DNA of 64,000 nucleotides, taken from NCBI GenBank assembly GCA_017744315.1, contig JAGIBN010000006.1, positions 149,395 through 213,394 on the forward strand. The letters run 5' to 3'. Positions 19,803 through 29,061 of the stretch are shown one piece after another. Below the pieces are notes generated by a model. That model searched no databases, was not told where the DNA came from, and saw only the letters and a list, made by a program, of their open reading frames with translations. Position 1 is the first letter of the stretch; each line of letters opens with the position of its first letter. Source of the DNA: Porphyrobacter sp. (lineage in GTDB: Bacteria > Pseudomonadota > Alphaproteobacteria > Sphingomonadales > Sphingomonadaceae). Both the position numbers and the translations under genes were made by a program.

Positions 19803-20268
19803 TGGCCGTCCCCTTTTCAGCAACCATCGCAATCGCATCGCGAATACGGGTGTAGCAGGCGCAGCGGCAGATGTTGCCGGCCATCGCGGAATCGATCTGG
19901 CTGGCGCTCGGCTTCGGATTGCGGGCGAGCAGCGCGCTCGCGTTCATCAGCTGGCCGGCCTGGCAGTATCCGCATTGCATCACGTCTTCTTCGAGCCAGG
20001 CCTGCTGCAGCGCGCGGCCGATCTCGGTCTTCTCGAGCGCTTCGATCGTGGTCACCTTGCTGTCCGCACCGATCGAGCCGACCGGCAGCGAGCAAGAACG
20101 CTGGGCCACGCCGTCGACATGCACGGTGCAAGCGCCGCACAGCGCCTTGCCACAGCCGAACTTGGTGCCGACCATGTGCAGCTCGTTACGCAGCGCCCAC
20201 AGCAGCGGCATGTCTTCCGGTACGTCGAGCTCGCGCACCTCTCCGTTGATGTTGACCTTATAGGTCAT
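19795..20268 (-). CDS. Molybdenum hydroxylase 2Fe-2S subunit, isoquinoline 1-oxidoreductase alpha type
   Basis: 157 residues with two 2Fe-2S clusters. A plant-ferredoxin-type set lies at Cys39, Cys44, Cys47 and Cys59 ([14 protein letters not shown]). The second set is at Cys99, Cys102, Cys134 and Cys136 (CGYCQAG and NICRCACY). This is the small subunit that relays electrons from the Mo site. It is the first gene of the operon and lies divergent from a MarR gene 145 nt away. It has no signal of its own, as expected if it is carried out with the Tat-exported large subunit. Confidence 0.92.
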   Translation of the reverse strand: MTYKVNINGEVRELDVPEDMPLLWALRNELHMVGTKFGCGKALCGACTVHVDGVAQRSCSLPVGSIGADSKVTTIEALEKTEIGRALQQAWLEEDVMQCGYCQAGQLMNASALLARNPKPSASQIDSAMAGNICRCACYTRIRDAIAMVAEKGTANA

Positions 20269-20335
20269 CGAAATTCTCCCCTGGTCGCCGGGCTCCACTA
20301 GCGCGCCGGACAAAGTCAATCGCTTGTAGCCCAGG

Positions 20336-20343
20336 ACAATTGT
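20336..20343. promoter_or_regulatory. Possible operator between molybdenum hydroxylase operon and MarR gene
   Basis: ACAATTGT is a perfect 8-base palindrome, extended as GGACAATTGTTC, in the 145-nt divergent intergenic region. Its place between a MarR regulator and a catabolic operon fits a MarR-type operator. Eight bases can occur by chance, so the call is tentative. Confidence 0.35.
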
Positions 20344-20413
20344 TCGGGAAAGCTTGCTCTCTACAGGGGCGCCTTGCTTGACAAATAACCCAGCAATGCC
20401 GGAAGCTTTACGG

Positions 20414-20938
20414 ATGACGACGGTCACCCCGGCTACAGACCTCGCCTCGAACTCGGATTTCTCGAGTTTCGAGATCTATCGCGATGGCGGCACGACGCGT
20501 GAAATCCGGCTGACGGTGCATCTAGTGCTGGCGGCGCGGCGCTGGCGTTCGCTGCTCGACGAACAGCTGCGCCTGATCGGCCAGAGCTCCGCAAGAATGG
20601 AAGCGCTCGCGGCGATCATCAACTCGCCCACGCTCAGCGCCCAGGTGGACATCGCCAAGCGGTTGCGGATCGAAGGCCCGACGATGACGCGGATGCTCGA
20701 CACGCTTGAGAAGGACGGCCTGGTCGAACGCCTGCCCGACCCCGGCGACCGGCGCAGCAAGCTCCTGCGCCTGACGCGCGAAGGCGAAACCGCACTGCAG
20801 GAGATCTTCGAGATCGCCGACACCCTGCGCACTCGCCTGCTTGAGGGCTTGCCCGCCGATAAGATGGACGAGCTCGACGAGTTTCTGAAGGACTTGATTG
20901 CCCGCCTCGACGCCGGGTTGCCGGAACGGGCGGGTTAA
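20414..20938 (+). CDS. MarR family transcriptional regulator
   Basis: 174 residues from the ATG at 20414 (GGAAG 8 nt upstream; another ATG at 20396 is possible). The winged-helix domain includes [28 protein letters not shown] and the wing [13 protein letters not shown]. MarR proteins usually repress a divergent operon and release DNA when bound by an aromatic ligand. Here the divergent operon is the molybdenum hydroxylase, which makes it the likely target. The long N-terminal helix [11 protein letters not shown] supports dimerisation. Confidence 0.88.
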   Translation: MTTVTPATDLASNSDFSSFEIYRDGGTTREIRLTVHLVLAARRWRSLLDEQLRLIGQSSARMEALAAIINSPTLSAQVDIAKRLRIEGPTMTRMLDTLEKDGLVERLPDPGDRRSKLLRLTREGETALQEIFEIADTLRTRLLEGLPADKMDELDEFLKDLIARLDAGLPERAG

Positions 20939-20940
20939 AC

Positions 20941-20972
20941 AAATCCTCCCCGAGCTTGTCTCGGGGAGGATT
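20941..20972. repeat. Short palindromic repeat (copy 3), probable bidirectional terminator
   Basis: AAATCCTCCCCGAG, a short loop, then CTCGGGGAGGATT: the simple hairpin unit also found inside the longer repeats at 35-184 and 17394-17580. It sits exactly between two convergent stop codons (20938 and 20981), where it may terminate transcription from both sides. Confidence 0.75.
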
Positions 20973-20980
20973 GAAGCCCC

Positions 20981-23074
20981 CTACTCGCCACGCCCCCAAT
21001 CCTCGTTAGCGCGGGCGATCAGGTAGTTGTGGATCGCCTCGACATCCTCCTTCTTCAGCAGGTCGGCAAAGCTCGCCATGCCCTTGTCGAGGTAGAGCCC
21101 CTCCAACACGATCTGGTTGAACTTGCTGTGAGTGTCGGCGGTCATGTGGCGCAAGTCCTTGACCCCGCCGATGGCGTTCTGCCCGTGGCACACCGCACAA
21201 GTCTGGCCGAACAGCTGCGCGCCGGCCTGGATCTGCGCCTCAGGCGCCCGCAGCGGTGGCGGCGGTGGGACGGCGGCCTTGGCCTCGAGCGGCGGAAGCT
21301 GCTTGGTCCCACCGAGCTTGAACACCAGCAGCCGCGCCTTGGCCCGCGGCAGCTCGGTGCCCGATGACTGCTCGATCTGCGCCGCACCCCCGCCCCAGCC
21401 GGCGTTGACCGCGACGTATTGCTCGCCATCGACCATGTAGGTGATCCCGCCTGCAACGGGCGCGCTCTGCGTCGGGAACTCCCACAGCGTCTTGCCGGTC
21501 CGCGCGTCGAACGCGGCGTAAGTCTGCTTGGTCGTGCCTTCGAACACTAGGTCGCTCGCCGTCACGAACACCCCGCCGTTGCCGTGGCGCGGCAGCTCGA
21601 CTTGCCAGGCGGCCTGCTGCTTCACGGGATCCCAGGCGGTGAGCCAGGCCTTCTCGACCTTGTTGGCTTCCTCCATCAGCTTCATCCGCTGCTGCAGCAC
21701 CGGCCCCGAGAACCCGCCCCAGCCGCTGTTCGAACGCATCGGCTGCGGCTTCCAGTCGGGCTGCAGCGCATAGACGAAGCCCGACTGATAGGCCGGGAAG
21801 TAGGCGAGACCGGTGCGCGGGCTGAAAGCCATCGGGAACCAGTTATGCGCCCCGCCCGGCCCCGGCATGACCAGCTTGGGGTCGAAGCCATAGCGCACGG
21901 CTTCGTTCATCACCGGCCGGCCCTTGTCGTCGAAGCCCGCGTTCCAGTTCTGGATCACGTGCGCCGCCGCGCTGATGAACTCGCCGGTCTTGCGGTCGAG
22001 CACGTAGAAGAACCCGTTCTTCGGCGCCTGCATCAGCACCTGGCGCGGCTTGCCGTCGATTTGGAGGTCCGCGCTGATGATCGAGGCGGTGCAGGTCCAG
22101 TCCCACTCCTCGCCGGGGTTCATCTGGTAGTGCCAGGCATACTCGCCGGTATCGGCCTTGAGTGCCACGATTGAGCAGACGAACAGGTTGTCGCCCTTGT
22201 TCTCCGATCGGTAGAAGCGCGAGTGCGGAGAGGCGTTGCCGGTGCCGACATAGACCAGGTTGAGCTTGGGATCGTAGGCGATCGAATCCCACGGGTTGGC
22301 GCCGCCGCCGAGCTCCCAGTACTTGTTGCCGAACCAGGTCTCGCGGACATTGCTCATGACGCTGTCGGAGGCTTCGCCGTCGGGCCCATCCGCCGGGTTG
22401 CCGGGGGTGAGGAAGAACTTCCACTTCTTGGCCCCGGTCTCGATGTCGAAGGCGGCGACGAAACCGCGCACCCCGAAGTCGCCGCCGGACTGGCCAACCA
22501 CGACCTTGTCCCCGAACACGCGCGGCGCGCCGGTGATCGAGTAGGGGAACTCCTTGCCGAAGGTCTCGGTGGACCAGATCGGCTTGCCGCTGGTCTTGTC
22601 GAGCGCGATCAGTCGGCCGTCGAGCGTGGCGATGATGACCTTGTTGCCCGACATGGCGAGCCCGCGCGACACCGGCTCGCAGCAGGCATAGCGGGCCATC
22701 TCCCGCGGCACTTGCGGATCGTAGGTCCACAGCCGCTCGCCGGTCTTGGCGTTGTAGGCGATGGTCACGTTGAACGGCAGGATGTTGTAGAGCACCCCGT
22801 CGGCGTAGATCGGCGTCGCTTCGACCCCGCGATAAGTGTCGAGGTCGTCGTACCACGCGAGCCCAAGGCGGCTGACGTTCGACGCGTCGATCTGGGTCAG
22901 CGGGCTATAGCGCTGCGCCGAATAGTCGCGCCCGTCGCTCGGCCATTCTCCAGCAGCGGGCGTGGCGAGCGGATCGTTTGCCGCCGCAGTGCTGGCGAAA
23001 GTCAGCGAGCCCAAGGATGCAAGCGCTGCCAGGGCGCCGAGCCAGGCGGCGGGGCGATGTCTCAAGGTGGTCAT
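20981..23074 (-). CDS. PQQ-dependent alcohol dehydrogenase with fused cytochrome c domain
   Basis: 697 residues with a signal peptide (ending ASTAAAN). An eight-bladed propeller quinoprotein domain carries the vicinal disulfide pair Cys131-Cys132 (YACCEPVSRG). A C-terminal cytochrome c domain has Cys626, Cys629 and His630 (CAVCHG). It therefore resembles type II quinohaemoprotein alcohol dehydrogenases, which act in the periplasm. The metal-site segment reads GEEWDWT, with Thr where lanthanide enzymes have Asp, so calcium is expected. It is the last gene of a four-gene operon behind three NTF2-like genes. No PQQ synthesis genes are in view. The substrate may be an aromatic or aliphatic alcohol. 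Confidence 0.88.
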   Translation of the reverse strand: MTTLRHRPAAWLGALAALASLGSLTFASTAAANDPLATPAAGEWPSDGRDYSAQRYSPLTQIDASNVSRLGLAWYDDLDTYRGVEATPIYADGVLYNILPFNVTIAYNAKTGERLWTYDPQVPREMARYACCEPVSRGLAMSGNKVIIATLDGRLIALDKTSGKPIWSTETFGKEFPYSITGAPRVFGDKVVVGQSGGDFGVRGFVAAFDIETGAKKWKFFLTPGNPADGPDGEASDSVMSNVRETWFGNKYWELGGGANPWDSIAYDPKLNLVYVGTGNASPHSRFYRSENKGDNLFVCSIVALKADTGEYAWHYQMNPGEEWDWTCTASIISADLQIDGKPRQVLMQAPKNGFFYVLDRKTGEFISAAAHVIQNWNAGFDDKGRPVMNEAVRYGFDPKLVMPGPGGAHNWFPMAFSPRTGLAYFPAYQSGFVYALQPDWKPQPMRSNSGWGGFSGPVLQQRMKLMEEANKVEKAWLTAWDPVKQQAAWQVELPRHGNGGVFVTASDLVFEGTTKQTYAAFDARTGKTLWEFPTQSAPVAGGITYMVDGEQYVAVNAGWGGGAAQIEQSSGTELPRAKARLLVFKLGGTKQLPPLEAKAAVPPPPPLRAPEAQIQAGAQLFGQTCAVCHGQNAIGGVKDLRHMTADTHSKFNQIVLEGLYLDKGMASFADLLKKEDVEAIHNYLIARANEDWGRGE

Positions 23075-23075
23075 G

Positions 23076-23861
23076 TCAGTCTTTCGGAGGTTCGGCGATC
23101 GGTTGCGTCCCGTCAGCGAGACGGCCAACCGTGAGCGATTGTTGCTGTTCCGGCGTGCCCGGTGGCCGGTGATAGGCGCCAACCTGGCCCTGATCGGGTA
23201 CCAGGGCGTGGCCGCTAACCGGGTTCGGATAGTGGAACGGGACGATGTAGTAGGCCGGATAGGTCAGGTAGACCGTCGAGGGCGGCAAATCCGGCGGCGG
23301 GTCGAACTTGTCGGGCCAGGTGTTGTTGAGGGCGTTCTTCCCCCAGCCTTCCCAGTTGGTGTACATCGTGAAGGGCCCGCTGAGGCGGCTGATCCGCCAT
23401 ACGCCGTCTTCACCCTTCTTGTACTCGTTCTCGTAGAGCGGCAGGCCCCAGCCGGCATTGCTCATCACATAGGCGCGCGAGCGGACCCAGCCGGTCTTGC
23501 CGTCGGCTGATATGTCCGGGATCGGCTGGAACTGCATGTGGTTGGCGAGCACGCCTTCCTTCGCTCCGTCCGGCCCAAAGGCGGTCTGCATGTATTCGAG
23601 CACACGGTGCTTGCCGAGGAACAGGCCCTTGCCGCCGATCTCCAAGGTGGCATCGTCGGTGAACAGCTCGCTGAGCTGGGTCCACTGGCCCTTGTCGACG
23701 AAGTAGCCGTAGGCCTTCTGCAACCGCTCGATGGCGTTCATGTCCTCGAGCCGGGTGATGCGGGCCTCGAGCTGGTCGAGCCTGGCTTCGGCGCTCTGGG
23801 CGAAGGCCGGGGAGGCAACGGCGCAAAGCAGCGCGACCGCGAGTGTCAGCTTCATCTTCAT
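23076..23861 (-). CDS. Secreted NTF2/SnoaL-like protein A
   Basis: 261 residues from the ATG at 23861, with a signal peptide (MKMKLTLAVALLCAVASPAFA). A short coiled segment (AEARLDQLEARITRLEDMNA) is followed by an NTF2-like domain containing KAYGYFVDKGQWTQLSELF. The tail has a proline-rich part, PPSTVYLTYPAYYIVPF, also seen in the two paralogues upstream. Its stop lies 1 nt before the PQQ-dehydrogenase start, so translation is probably coupled. It may bind or convert the substrate or product of that enzyme; no catalytic residues are clear. Confidence 0.75.
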   Translation of the reverse strand: MKMKLTLAVALLCAVASPAFAQSAEARLDQLEARITRLEDMNAIERLQKAYGYFVDKGQWTQLSELFTDDATLEIGGKGLFLGKHRVLEYMQTAFGPDGAKEGVLANHMQFQPIPDISADGKTGWVRSRAYVMSNAGWGLPLYENEYKKGEDGVWRISRLSGPFTMYTNWEGWGKNALNNTWPDKFDPPPDLPPSTVYLTYPAYYIVPFHYPNPVSGHALVPDQGQVGAYHRPPGTPEQQQSLTVGRLADGTQPIAEPPKD

Positions 23862-24583
23862 GGGCGCCCCACCACGTTGTCGGCCGGTTGCTTGATGTCC
23901 TTGAGCGACTGGCCGGTCACCGGATGGACGTAGCTGAACGGCGGAATGTAGGCCGAGGGGAAGGTGCGATAGACCTCGGTCGGCGGTTTGTCGGGCGGGA
24001 ACAGCGCGCTCGGCCCTTCCATCCGCATGGCCGAGCGCATGAAGCCGAGGTCGTAGTCGGTCAGCGCGACCGGATAGAAGTGCAGCTTGGAGATCTTCCA
24101 GGTGCCGCGATCCTTGACGTATTCGTTCTCGTAGACGCCCACGCCCCACACGCCGTTGGCGCCGGGTTCGGCAAGCTGGACCATGCCCTGCCAGCGGGCG
24201 GTCGCGGTCTTCCCGTCCGGCGCGACCGAGATGATCGATTGCAGTTGCATATGATTGTTGAGCCGCCCTGGCCCAAGCCCTTCCGGCCCGAACAGCAGCA
24301 GCGCGCGGCGGACACGGTCCTGGCCGATGTAGACCCCGCGCTGGCCGTATTCGAAGCTGCCGTTGGCCGAGAATAGGTCGGCGACCTCATTCCATAGGCC
24401 CTTGTCGAAGTAGTAGCCGTAGTAGGCCTGGAGGTTCTCGATCGCGTCCTGGTCTTCCAGACGCTCCACGCGCTCACGGTATGAGGCAAGGCGAGCTTCG
24501 ACTGATTGGGCCTGAGCGCAGACCGGCACCGCTACTGCGCTGAGCGAAAGAGCCGCGGCGCTAACAATTGTTAAGACACGCAT
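23858..24583 (-). CDS. Secreted NTF2/SnoaL-like protein B
   Basis: 241 residues with a signal peptide (ending VCAQA). The plan matches protein A: a coiled stretch ARLASYRERVERLEDQDA, an NTF2-like core with AYYGYYFDKGLWNEVADLF, and a tail with FPPDKPPTEVYRTFPSAY. It overlaps protein A by 4 nt (ATGA) and abuts protein C. It is a paralogue made by tandem duplication; divergence suggests the copies are not recent. Confidence 0.75.
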   Translation of the reverse strand: MRVLTIVSAAALSLSAVAVPVCAQAQSVEARLASYRERVERLEDQDAIENLQAYYGYYFDKGLWNEVADLFSANGSFEYGQRGVYIGQDRVRRALLLFGPEGLGPGRLNNHMQLQSIISVAPDGKTATARWQGMVQLAEPGANGVWGVGVYENEYVKDRGTWKISKLHFYPVALTDYDLGFMRSAMRMEGPSALFPPDKPPTEVYRTFPSAYIPPFSYVHPVTGQSLKDIKQPADNVVGRP

Positions 24584-25299
24584 TACCGGGCCTCCCTCAC
24601 TGGACGGTCGGTCACCGGGTTCGGAGCCTGGAACGGGGGCAGCTGTCTGTCGGGGAACGAGGCGTAAGTCGCCGTCGGCCCGCGATCGGGCGGAAAGGCC
24701 TTCGATGCCTCGCTCTGCGCGACGCCTTCACCCTGGCGCAGGCGGGCCCAGCCTTTCTCGTACGGCGCGACGAAGTTCACGTAGAGGTGGAGCGACTGGA
24801 TCTTCCAGACGCCGTCTTCCTTGACGTAAGTGTTCTCGTAGATGCCGTCGCGCCATTCGGCGTGCTTCTTGTATTGCCCGGTCATACCGAGGTCGCGCCA
24901 GCGGGCCGTGGCGGTGCGTCCGTCCGCGCCCATGTCGACCGCCGGCTGCAAGGTCACCCACTCGTTGAGCTGGCCGTAGATCAGCCCCTGCTGCCCGCCG
25001 TGCAGCCGTTCCAGGTACTCGCTGATGCGCGCCTTGCCGACATAAACCCCGTCGACGCCGATCTCGATCGTACCATTATCGGCAAAGAGGTCGGCGGCTT
25101 CGCTCCACAGGCCGCGGTCGACGTAGTAACCGAACGCGCGCTGCAGCTTCTTGATCGCGCGAGTGCCTTCGAGCTTTTCCACTCGCTGGGTCAGCGCGGC
25201 GATTTCGCTATCGGGGTCGGCCGCCTGTGCCGGGCCGCTCAAGGCGAGCGCCGCACCCACCGGTATCACCCACAGGCCCCTCAGCCGCGCGGTGCGCAT
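24583..25299 (-). CDS. Secreted NTF2/SnoaL-like protein C
   Basis: 238 residues starting at 25299 after a GGGGAGGA ribosome-binding site, with a signal peptide (ending GPAQA). It has the coiled stretch EIAALTQRVEKLEGTRA, the core RAFGYYVDRGLWSEAADLF and the tail FPPDRGPTATYASFPDRQ. It is the first gene of the operon with proteins B, A and the PQQ-dehydrogenase; its stop overlaps the start of B by 1 nt. Function unknown beyond fold and export. Confidence 0.75.
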   Translation of the reverse strand: MRTARLRGLWVIPVGAALALSGPAQAADPDSEIAALTQRVEKLEGTRAIKKLQRAFGYYVDRGLWSEAADLFADNGTIEIGVDGVYVGKARISEYLERLHGGQQGLIYGQLNEWVTLQPAVDMGADGRTATARWRDLGMTGQYKKHAEWRDGIYENTYVKEDGVWKIQSLHLYVNFVAPYEKGWARLRQGEGVAQSEASKAFPPDRGPTATYASFPDRQLPPFQAPNPVTDRPVREAR

Positions 25300-25535
25300 C
25301 AAGCATCCTCCCCGTTTACCCAAATTCTTTGCGCTCATCATAGGCGGCGCGTCGGCGGTGAAAAGCCACAAACGATGTACTTGAAGCAACTTTGCGGTCG
25401 CGACAGCCGATCTCCGCGTAAGATTTCCTGACGCTCGATCACTAACCCCATCAACGAGAGGCAAGCCGCTTGTCGGCCAGAGTTGAACACTGGTCGATTG
25501 CGACAAAATGCGACTGGTCGTCATTTCTGCTGATG

Positions 25536-25547
25536 TGTATTAATACA
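25536..25547. promoter_or_regulatory. Palindrome in the 408-nt gap between PQQ operon and TetR gene
   Basis: TGTATTAATACA is a perfect 12-base palindrome in the AT-richest part of this divergent intergenic region (25300-25707). An imperfect copy pair ACTGGTCG lies beside it at 25489 and 25513. It is placed to serve as promoter or operator for either operon. Apart from these and the TetR operator nearer the gene, I see nothing else in the gap. Confidence 0.4.
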
Positions 25548-25677
25548 GCAAGACAGGTTGATGGGGGCATTGGCTTTGATGATCGGCACGATGAGCAGAC
25601 CCGGCGCGGGCGCGCATCATGGCCGCCGTGACCTCCGCCTGGCGTCCCACAAGCTTTCCCTAACAAATGTGTTGATG

Positions 25678-25695
25678 AGTGAGTGCTCACTCACT
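25678..25695. promoter_or_regulatory. TetR-type operator upstream of efflux operon
   Basis: AGTGAGTG and CACTCACT form perfect 8-base arms around a CT centre. The operator ends 12 nt before the TetR start codon. This form (TGAGTGA half-sites) is characteristic of autoregulated TetR repressors that control efflux pumps. Confidence 0.8.
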
Positions 25696-25707
25696 AAAGG
25701 ACGGCGA

Positions 25708-26304
25708 ATGAACCGCGCCTCTCCGCTTCCGGCTGCCGAGCGCCGCGCCGCCATCATGGCGGCGACCGAGCAGTTGTTGATCGCGAAGGGTGGCACCGTC
25801 AGCACCCGTGAGATCGCCGAAGCCGCAGGCATTGCCGAGGGCACGATCTTCCGCGTCTTCCCGACCAAGGACGCGATCATCGACGCGATCTTTGCCGATG
25901 CCTTCGACCAGGAAAGCGCTCGGGCGGAACTGGCCGGGATCGACTGTGGCAGGGACCTCGACACTTGCCTGATCCAACTGGTCACGTCTCTCCAGCGCAG
26001 GATCCAACGCATTCTCGCGCTGATCGGCGCGGTTGGGTTCCATCAGCCGGCGGGCGCGGACAAAGAGAAATTCCAGGAACAGCGCAAGCTTGGCTACGAC
26101 GCCATCGCCGCGCTGCTTCGCCCGCACGCCGCCAAGCTTCGGCTGGAGCCTGAAGACGCGGCCCGCCACCTTCACGGGCTGGTGCTGGCGATGACTCACC
26201 CCATGCTCACCGACCGGCCCATCGGCGATCCCGCCGCGATCGTGGACGTTGCGCTCAACGGCATCGCCCGGCAGCCGTCTCAATCGGAAACCAGAGGATC
26301 ATGA
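25708..26304 (+). CDS. TetR family repressor of the MacAB-type efflux operon
   Basis: 198 residues from the ATG at 25708. The N-terminal helix-turn-helix domain contains VSTREIAEAAGIAEGTIFRVFPTKDAII, the family signature. The ligand-binding half is all-helical with no recognisable ligand motif. It heads a five-gene operon, overlapping the outer-membrane lipoprotein gene by 4 nt. A palindromic operator at 25678-25695 covers its own promoter region, so autorepression and repression of the pump are expected. Confidence 0.88.
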   Translation: MNRASPLPAAERRAAIMAATEQLLIAKGGTVSTREIAEAAGIAEGTIFRVFPTKDAIIDAIFADAFDQESARAELAGIDCGRDLDTCLIQLVTSLQRRIQRILALIGAVGFHQPAGADKEKFQEQRKLGYDAIAALLRPHAAKLRLEPEDAARHLHGLVLAMTHPMLTDRPIGDPAAIVDVALNGIARQPSQSETRGS

Positions 26305-27746
26305 CCCGCTTGTCCCGCAGTTCCTCCCCGCTCCATCGCCGCCGCACGGCCGCCCTCCTGTCGGTTGCGATTGGCTCCCTGGCGCTCGCTGGATGCGCCC
26401 GGCCCGACATCGCCCCGCCAGAGGCCGGTATTGCCGTACCGCAAGGCTGGGTCGAAACCGATCAGGTCCACGCCTCGCAAGACCTGTCGCAATACTGGCA
26501 GCTGCTCAACGATCCGCTGCTTACGCAGTTCGTCGAGGCGGCCGCGGCCAACAACCTCGACCTCGCCCAAAGCGCCGCACGGCTCGAACAAGCCCGCGCG
26601 CAGCTTGCGGGATCGCAGTCGGGGTACTTTCCTTACGTCTCGGCCAGCGGATCGGGACGGCGCAATTTCAACGACGGCCTGCCGGACACCAGCGCCTATT
26701 CGATCGGCGCGGACGCCTCCTGGGAGCTCGACCTGTTCGGCCGCATCGGCGCCGACGTAGCCGCGTCAGAGGCCGAGCTTGCGGCCGCCGGATATTCGCT
26801 CGCCGATCTCGAGCGGCTCGTCACCGGCCAGGTCGCGCTCGCGACGATCTCGGCCCGGGCGACGGCCATGCAGCTCGCGATCGCGCGGGACAGCCTGCAG
26901 TCGCAGGACGACAACCTGCAGATCGCCCGCTGGCGCGCCCAGGCCGGTCTCGTATCGAGCCTCGACGTCGAGCAGGCGCGCAGCCAGCGCGCGGCGACGG
27001 CAGCCAGCATTCCGCAGCTCGAAAGCAGCCTCGCCTCGACCGCCAACGCCATCTCGACCCTGATCGGGGAGCCGCCGGGCCGGGTCCTGCAATTGCTCGA
27101 AAGCTCCGACTTCGTCCCGACCCCGCCCGAACTCGGCGGGTTCGAGGCACCGGCCGAAGTTCTGCGCCGCCGGCCCGATGTCAGACAGGCCGAAGCCTCG
27201 CTCGTCGCCAGCACGGCGCGCATCGAAGGCGCCAAGGCCCAACTCTATCCGCTGATCCAACTCGGCGGCACGATCTCCTCCTCGGCAATCGGGTTCGGCA
27301 ATCTGTTCGACCTGGTTTCAGGCGGGCTGTTCGGCTCGGTCAGTCAGTTGATCTTCGACGGCGGCCGCACCCAGTCGCAGATCGACAGCTCGAAGGCCGC
27401 TGCGCAAGGCGCGCTCGCGGCCTGGCGGCTCTCGATCCTCGGCGCGCTGGAGGATGTCGAAAGCTCCGCCGTCGACCTTCAGAAATCGCGCGAGCGGGTG
27501 GTGATCTTCGGGGAAGCCGTCGATGCCGCGAACAACTCGGCCATCCTCGCCCGCAGCCAGTATCAGGCCGGTCTGACCGACTTTCAAAACCTGCTAACTT
27601 CTGAGCTACAACTGCGCACCGCCCGCAACGCGGAAGTCGCCTCGCAAGCCGATCGGGCAAGCGCCTTCGTGCGTCTGACCCAGGCGCTTGGTGGCGGCTG
27701 GTCGCCCAGGGAATATCCGCTGCCCGTCAGTGACAGGATCCAATGA
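26301..27746 (+). CDS. NodT-family outer-membrane efflux lipoprotein
   Basis: 481 residues with a lipoprotein signal (lipobox LAGC, Cys32) followed by a TolC/OprM-type outer membrane factor with two repeats rich in heptad helices (QSAARLEQARAQLAGSQSG; LDVEQARSQRAATAASIPQLE). It would form the trimeric exit duct for the adaptor and ABC transporter encoded directly downstream. The stop overlaps the adaptor start by 4 nt or 1 nt depending on which of two adjacent ATGs is used. Confidence 0.9.
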   Translation: MTRLSRSSSPLHRRRTAALLSVAIGSLALAGCARPDIAPPEAGIAVPQGWVETDQVHASQDLSQYWQLLNDPLLTQFVEAAAANNLDLAQSAARLEQARAQLAGSQSGYFPYVSASGSGRRNFNDGLPDTSAYSIGADASWELDLFGRIGADVAASEAELAAAGYSLADLERLVTGQVALATISARATAMQLAIARDSLQSQDDNLQIARWRAQAGLVSSLDVEQARSQRAATAASIPQLESSLASTANAISTLIGEPPGRVLQLLESSDFVPTPPELGGFEAPAEVLRRRPDVRQAEASLVASTARIEGAKAQLYPLIQLGGTISSSAIGFGNLFDLVSGGLFGSVSQLIFDGGRTQSQIDSSKAAAQGALAAWRLSILGALEDVESSAVDLQKSRERVVIFGEAVDAANNSAILARSQYQAGLTDFQNLLTSELQLRTARNAEVASQADRASAFVRLTQALGGGWSPREYPLPVSDRIQ

Positions 27747-29061
27747 TGACCGAAATGACCGCAAATCCGACCGCTGGCACGTCCATGTCCGTGGACGAGT
27801 TCCTCGGCACCACTGAGCGCCCCCGCTGGCGCCGCTGGGCCAAGTTCTGGATCCCGGGCGTGATCATCCTCCTCGTGGCGCTCTACTTCGTCAATCGTGA
27901 CGAGAAGAAGCCCGAGTACATCACCGAGAAGGTGGTCGAACGCTCGCTCGACATCGAGGTGACCGCGACCGGCAACCTGCGCCCGACCAACCAGGTAGAG
28001 GTCGGCTCCGAAGTCTCGGGCCGGATCGACCGCGTCTATGTCGACGTGAACGATCGCGTGTCACAGGGGCAAGTCCTGGCGCAGATCAACACCGACGTGA
28101 TTGAGGACCAGATCAAGCAGAGCCAGGCCAACCTGCAAGCCTCGCGCGCCCAGGTCGCCCAGGCCCGCGCGACACTCGACGTCGACAGCGCCCAGCTGGC
28201 GCGCCTGCAGGACGTCTATCGCCTCTCGGACGGCAAGGTACCCTCCAAGACCGAGATGGAAGCGGCCGAGGCCAATGTCGCGCGCAGCAAGGCGGCGCTC
28301 AATTCGGCGCAGGCCAACGTGGCGTCGGCGCAGGCACAACTGTCATCGAGCCTGACCAACCGCGACCGGGCGCTGATCCGCTCGCCCGTCTCGGGCGTAG
28401 TGCTCGCCCGTCAGGTCGAGCCCGGCCAGACGGTGGCAGCCAGCTTCAACACGCCGACCCTGTTCGTCCTCGCCGAAGACCTGTCGCAAATGCAGCTGCG
28501 CGTCTCGGTCGACGAAGCCGACGTCGGCGAAGTCAAGCAAGGTCAGCGGGCGAACTTCACCGTCGACGCCTACCCCGGCCGCCAATTCCCGGCGACGGTC
28601 GAGCGCGTGAACCTCGCTTCCAACAACACCGCCCAGTCGAGCCAGCAGCAACAGCAGGGCCAACAGTCCAATGCCGTGATCAGCTACGAAGCCCGGCTGA
28701 CGGTCGACAACGCCAATGGCCTGCTGCGTCCCGGCATGACGGCCACGGCCAACATTGCCACCCAGCAAACCGGCAAGCGGATGCTGGTCCCCAACGGCGC
28801 TCTGCGTTTCGAACCGCCGAAGGAAGAAAGCGCCGCTGGCGTCCAGCTCAACAACGGCGAGGACTTCGGTCTCGAGCGCGAGGAAGAGCGGGCCACGATC
28901 GGCCGCGGCAGCCGCCAGACGGTCCACATCCTGCAGGCCGACGGCACGCTCAAGCCGATCGAGGTCGTCACCGGCCAGAGCGACGGGCGCTTCACGGTCG
29001 TCACCTCGAAGGACCTGAAGCCCGGCATGACGGTCGTCACCTCGCTCAAGGCGGCCAAGAA

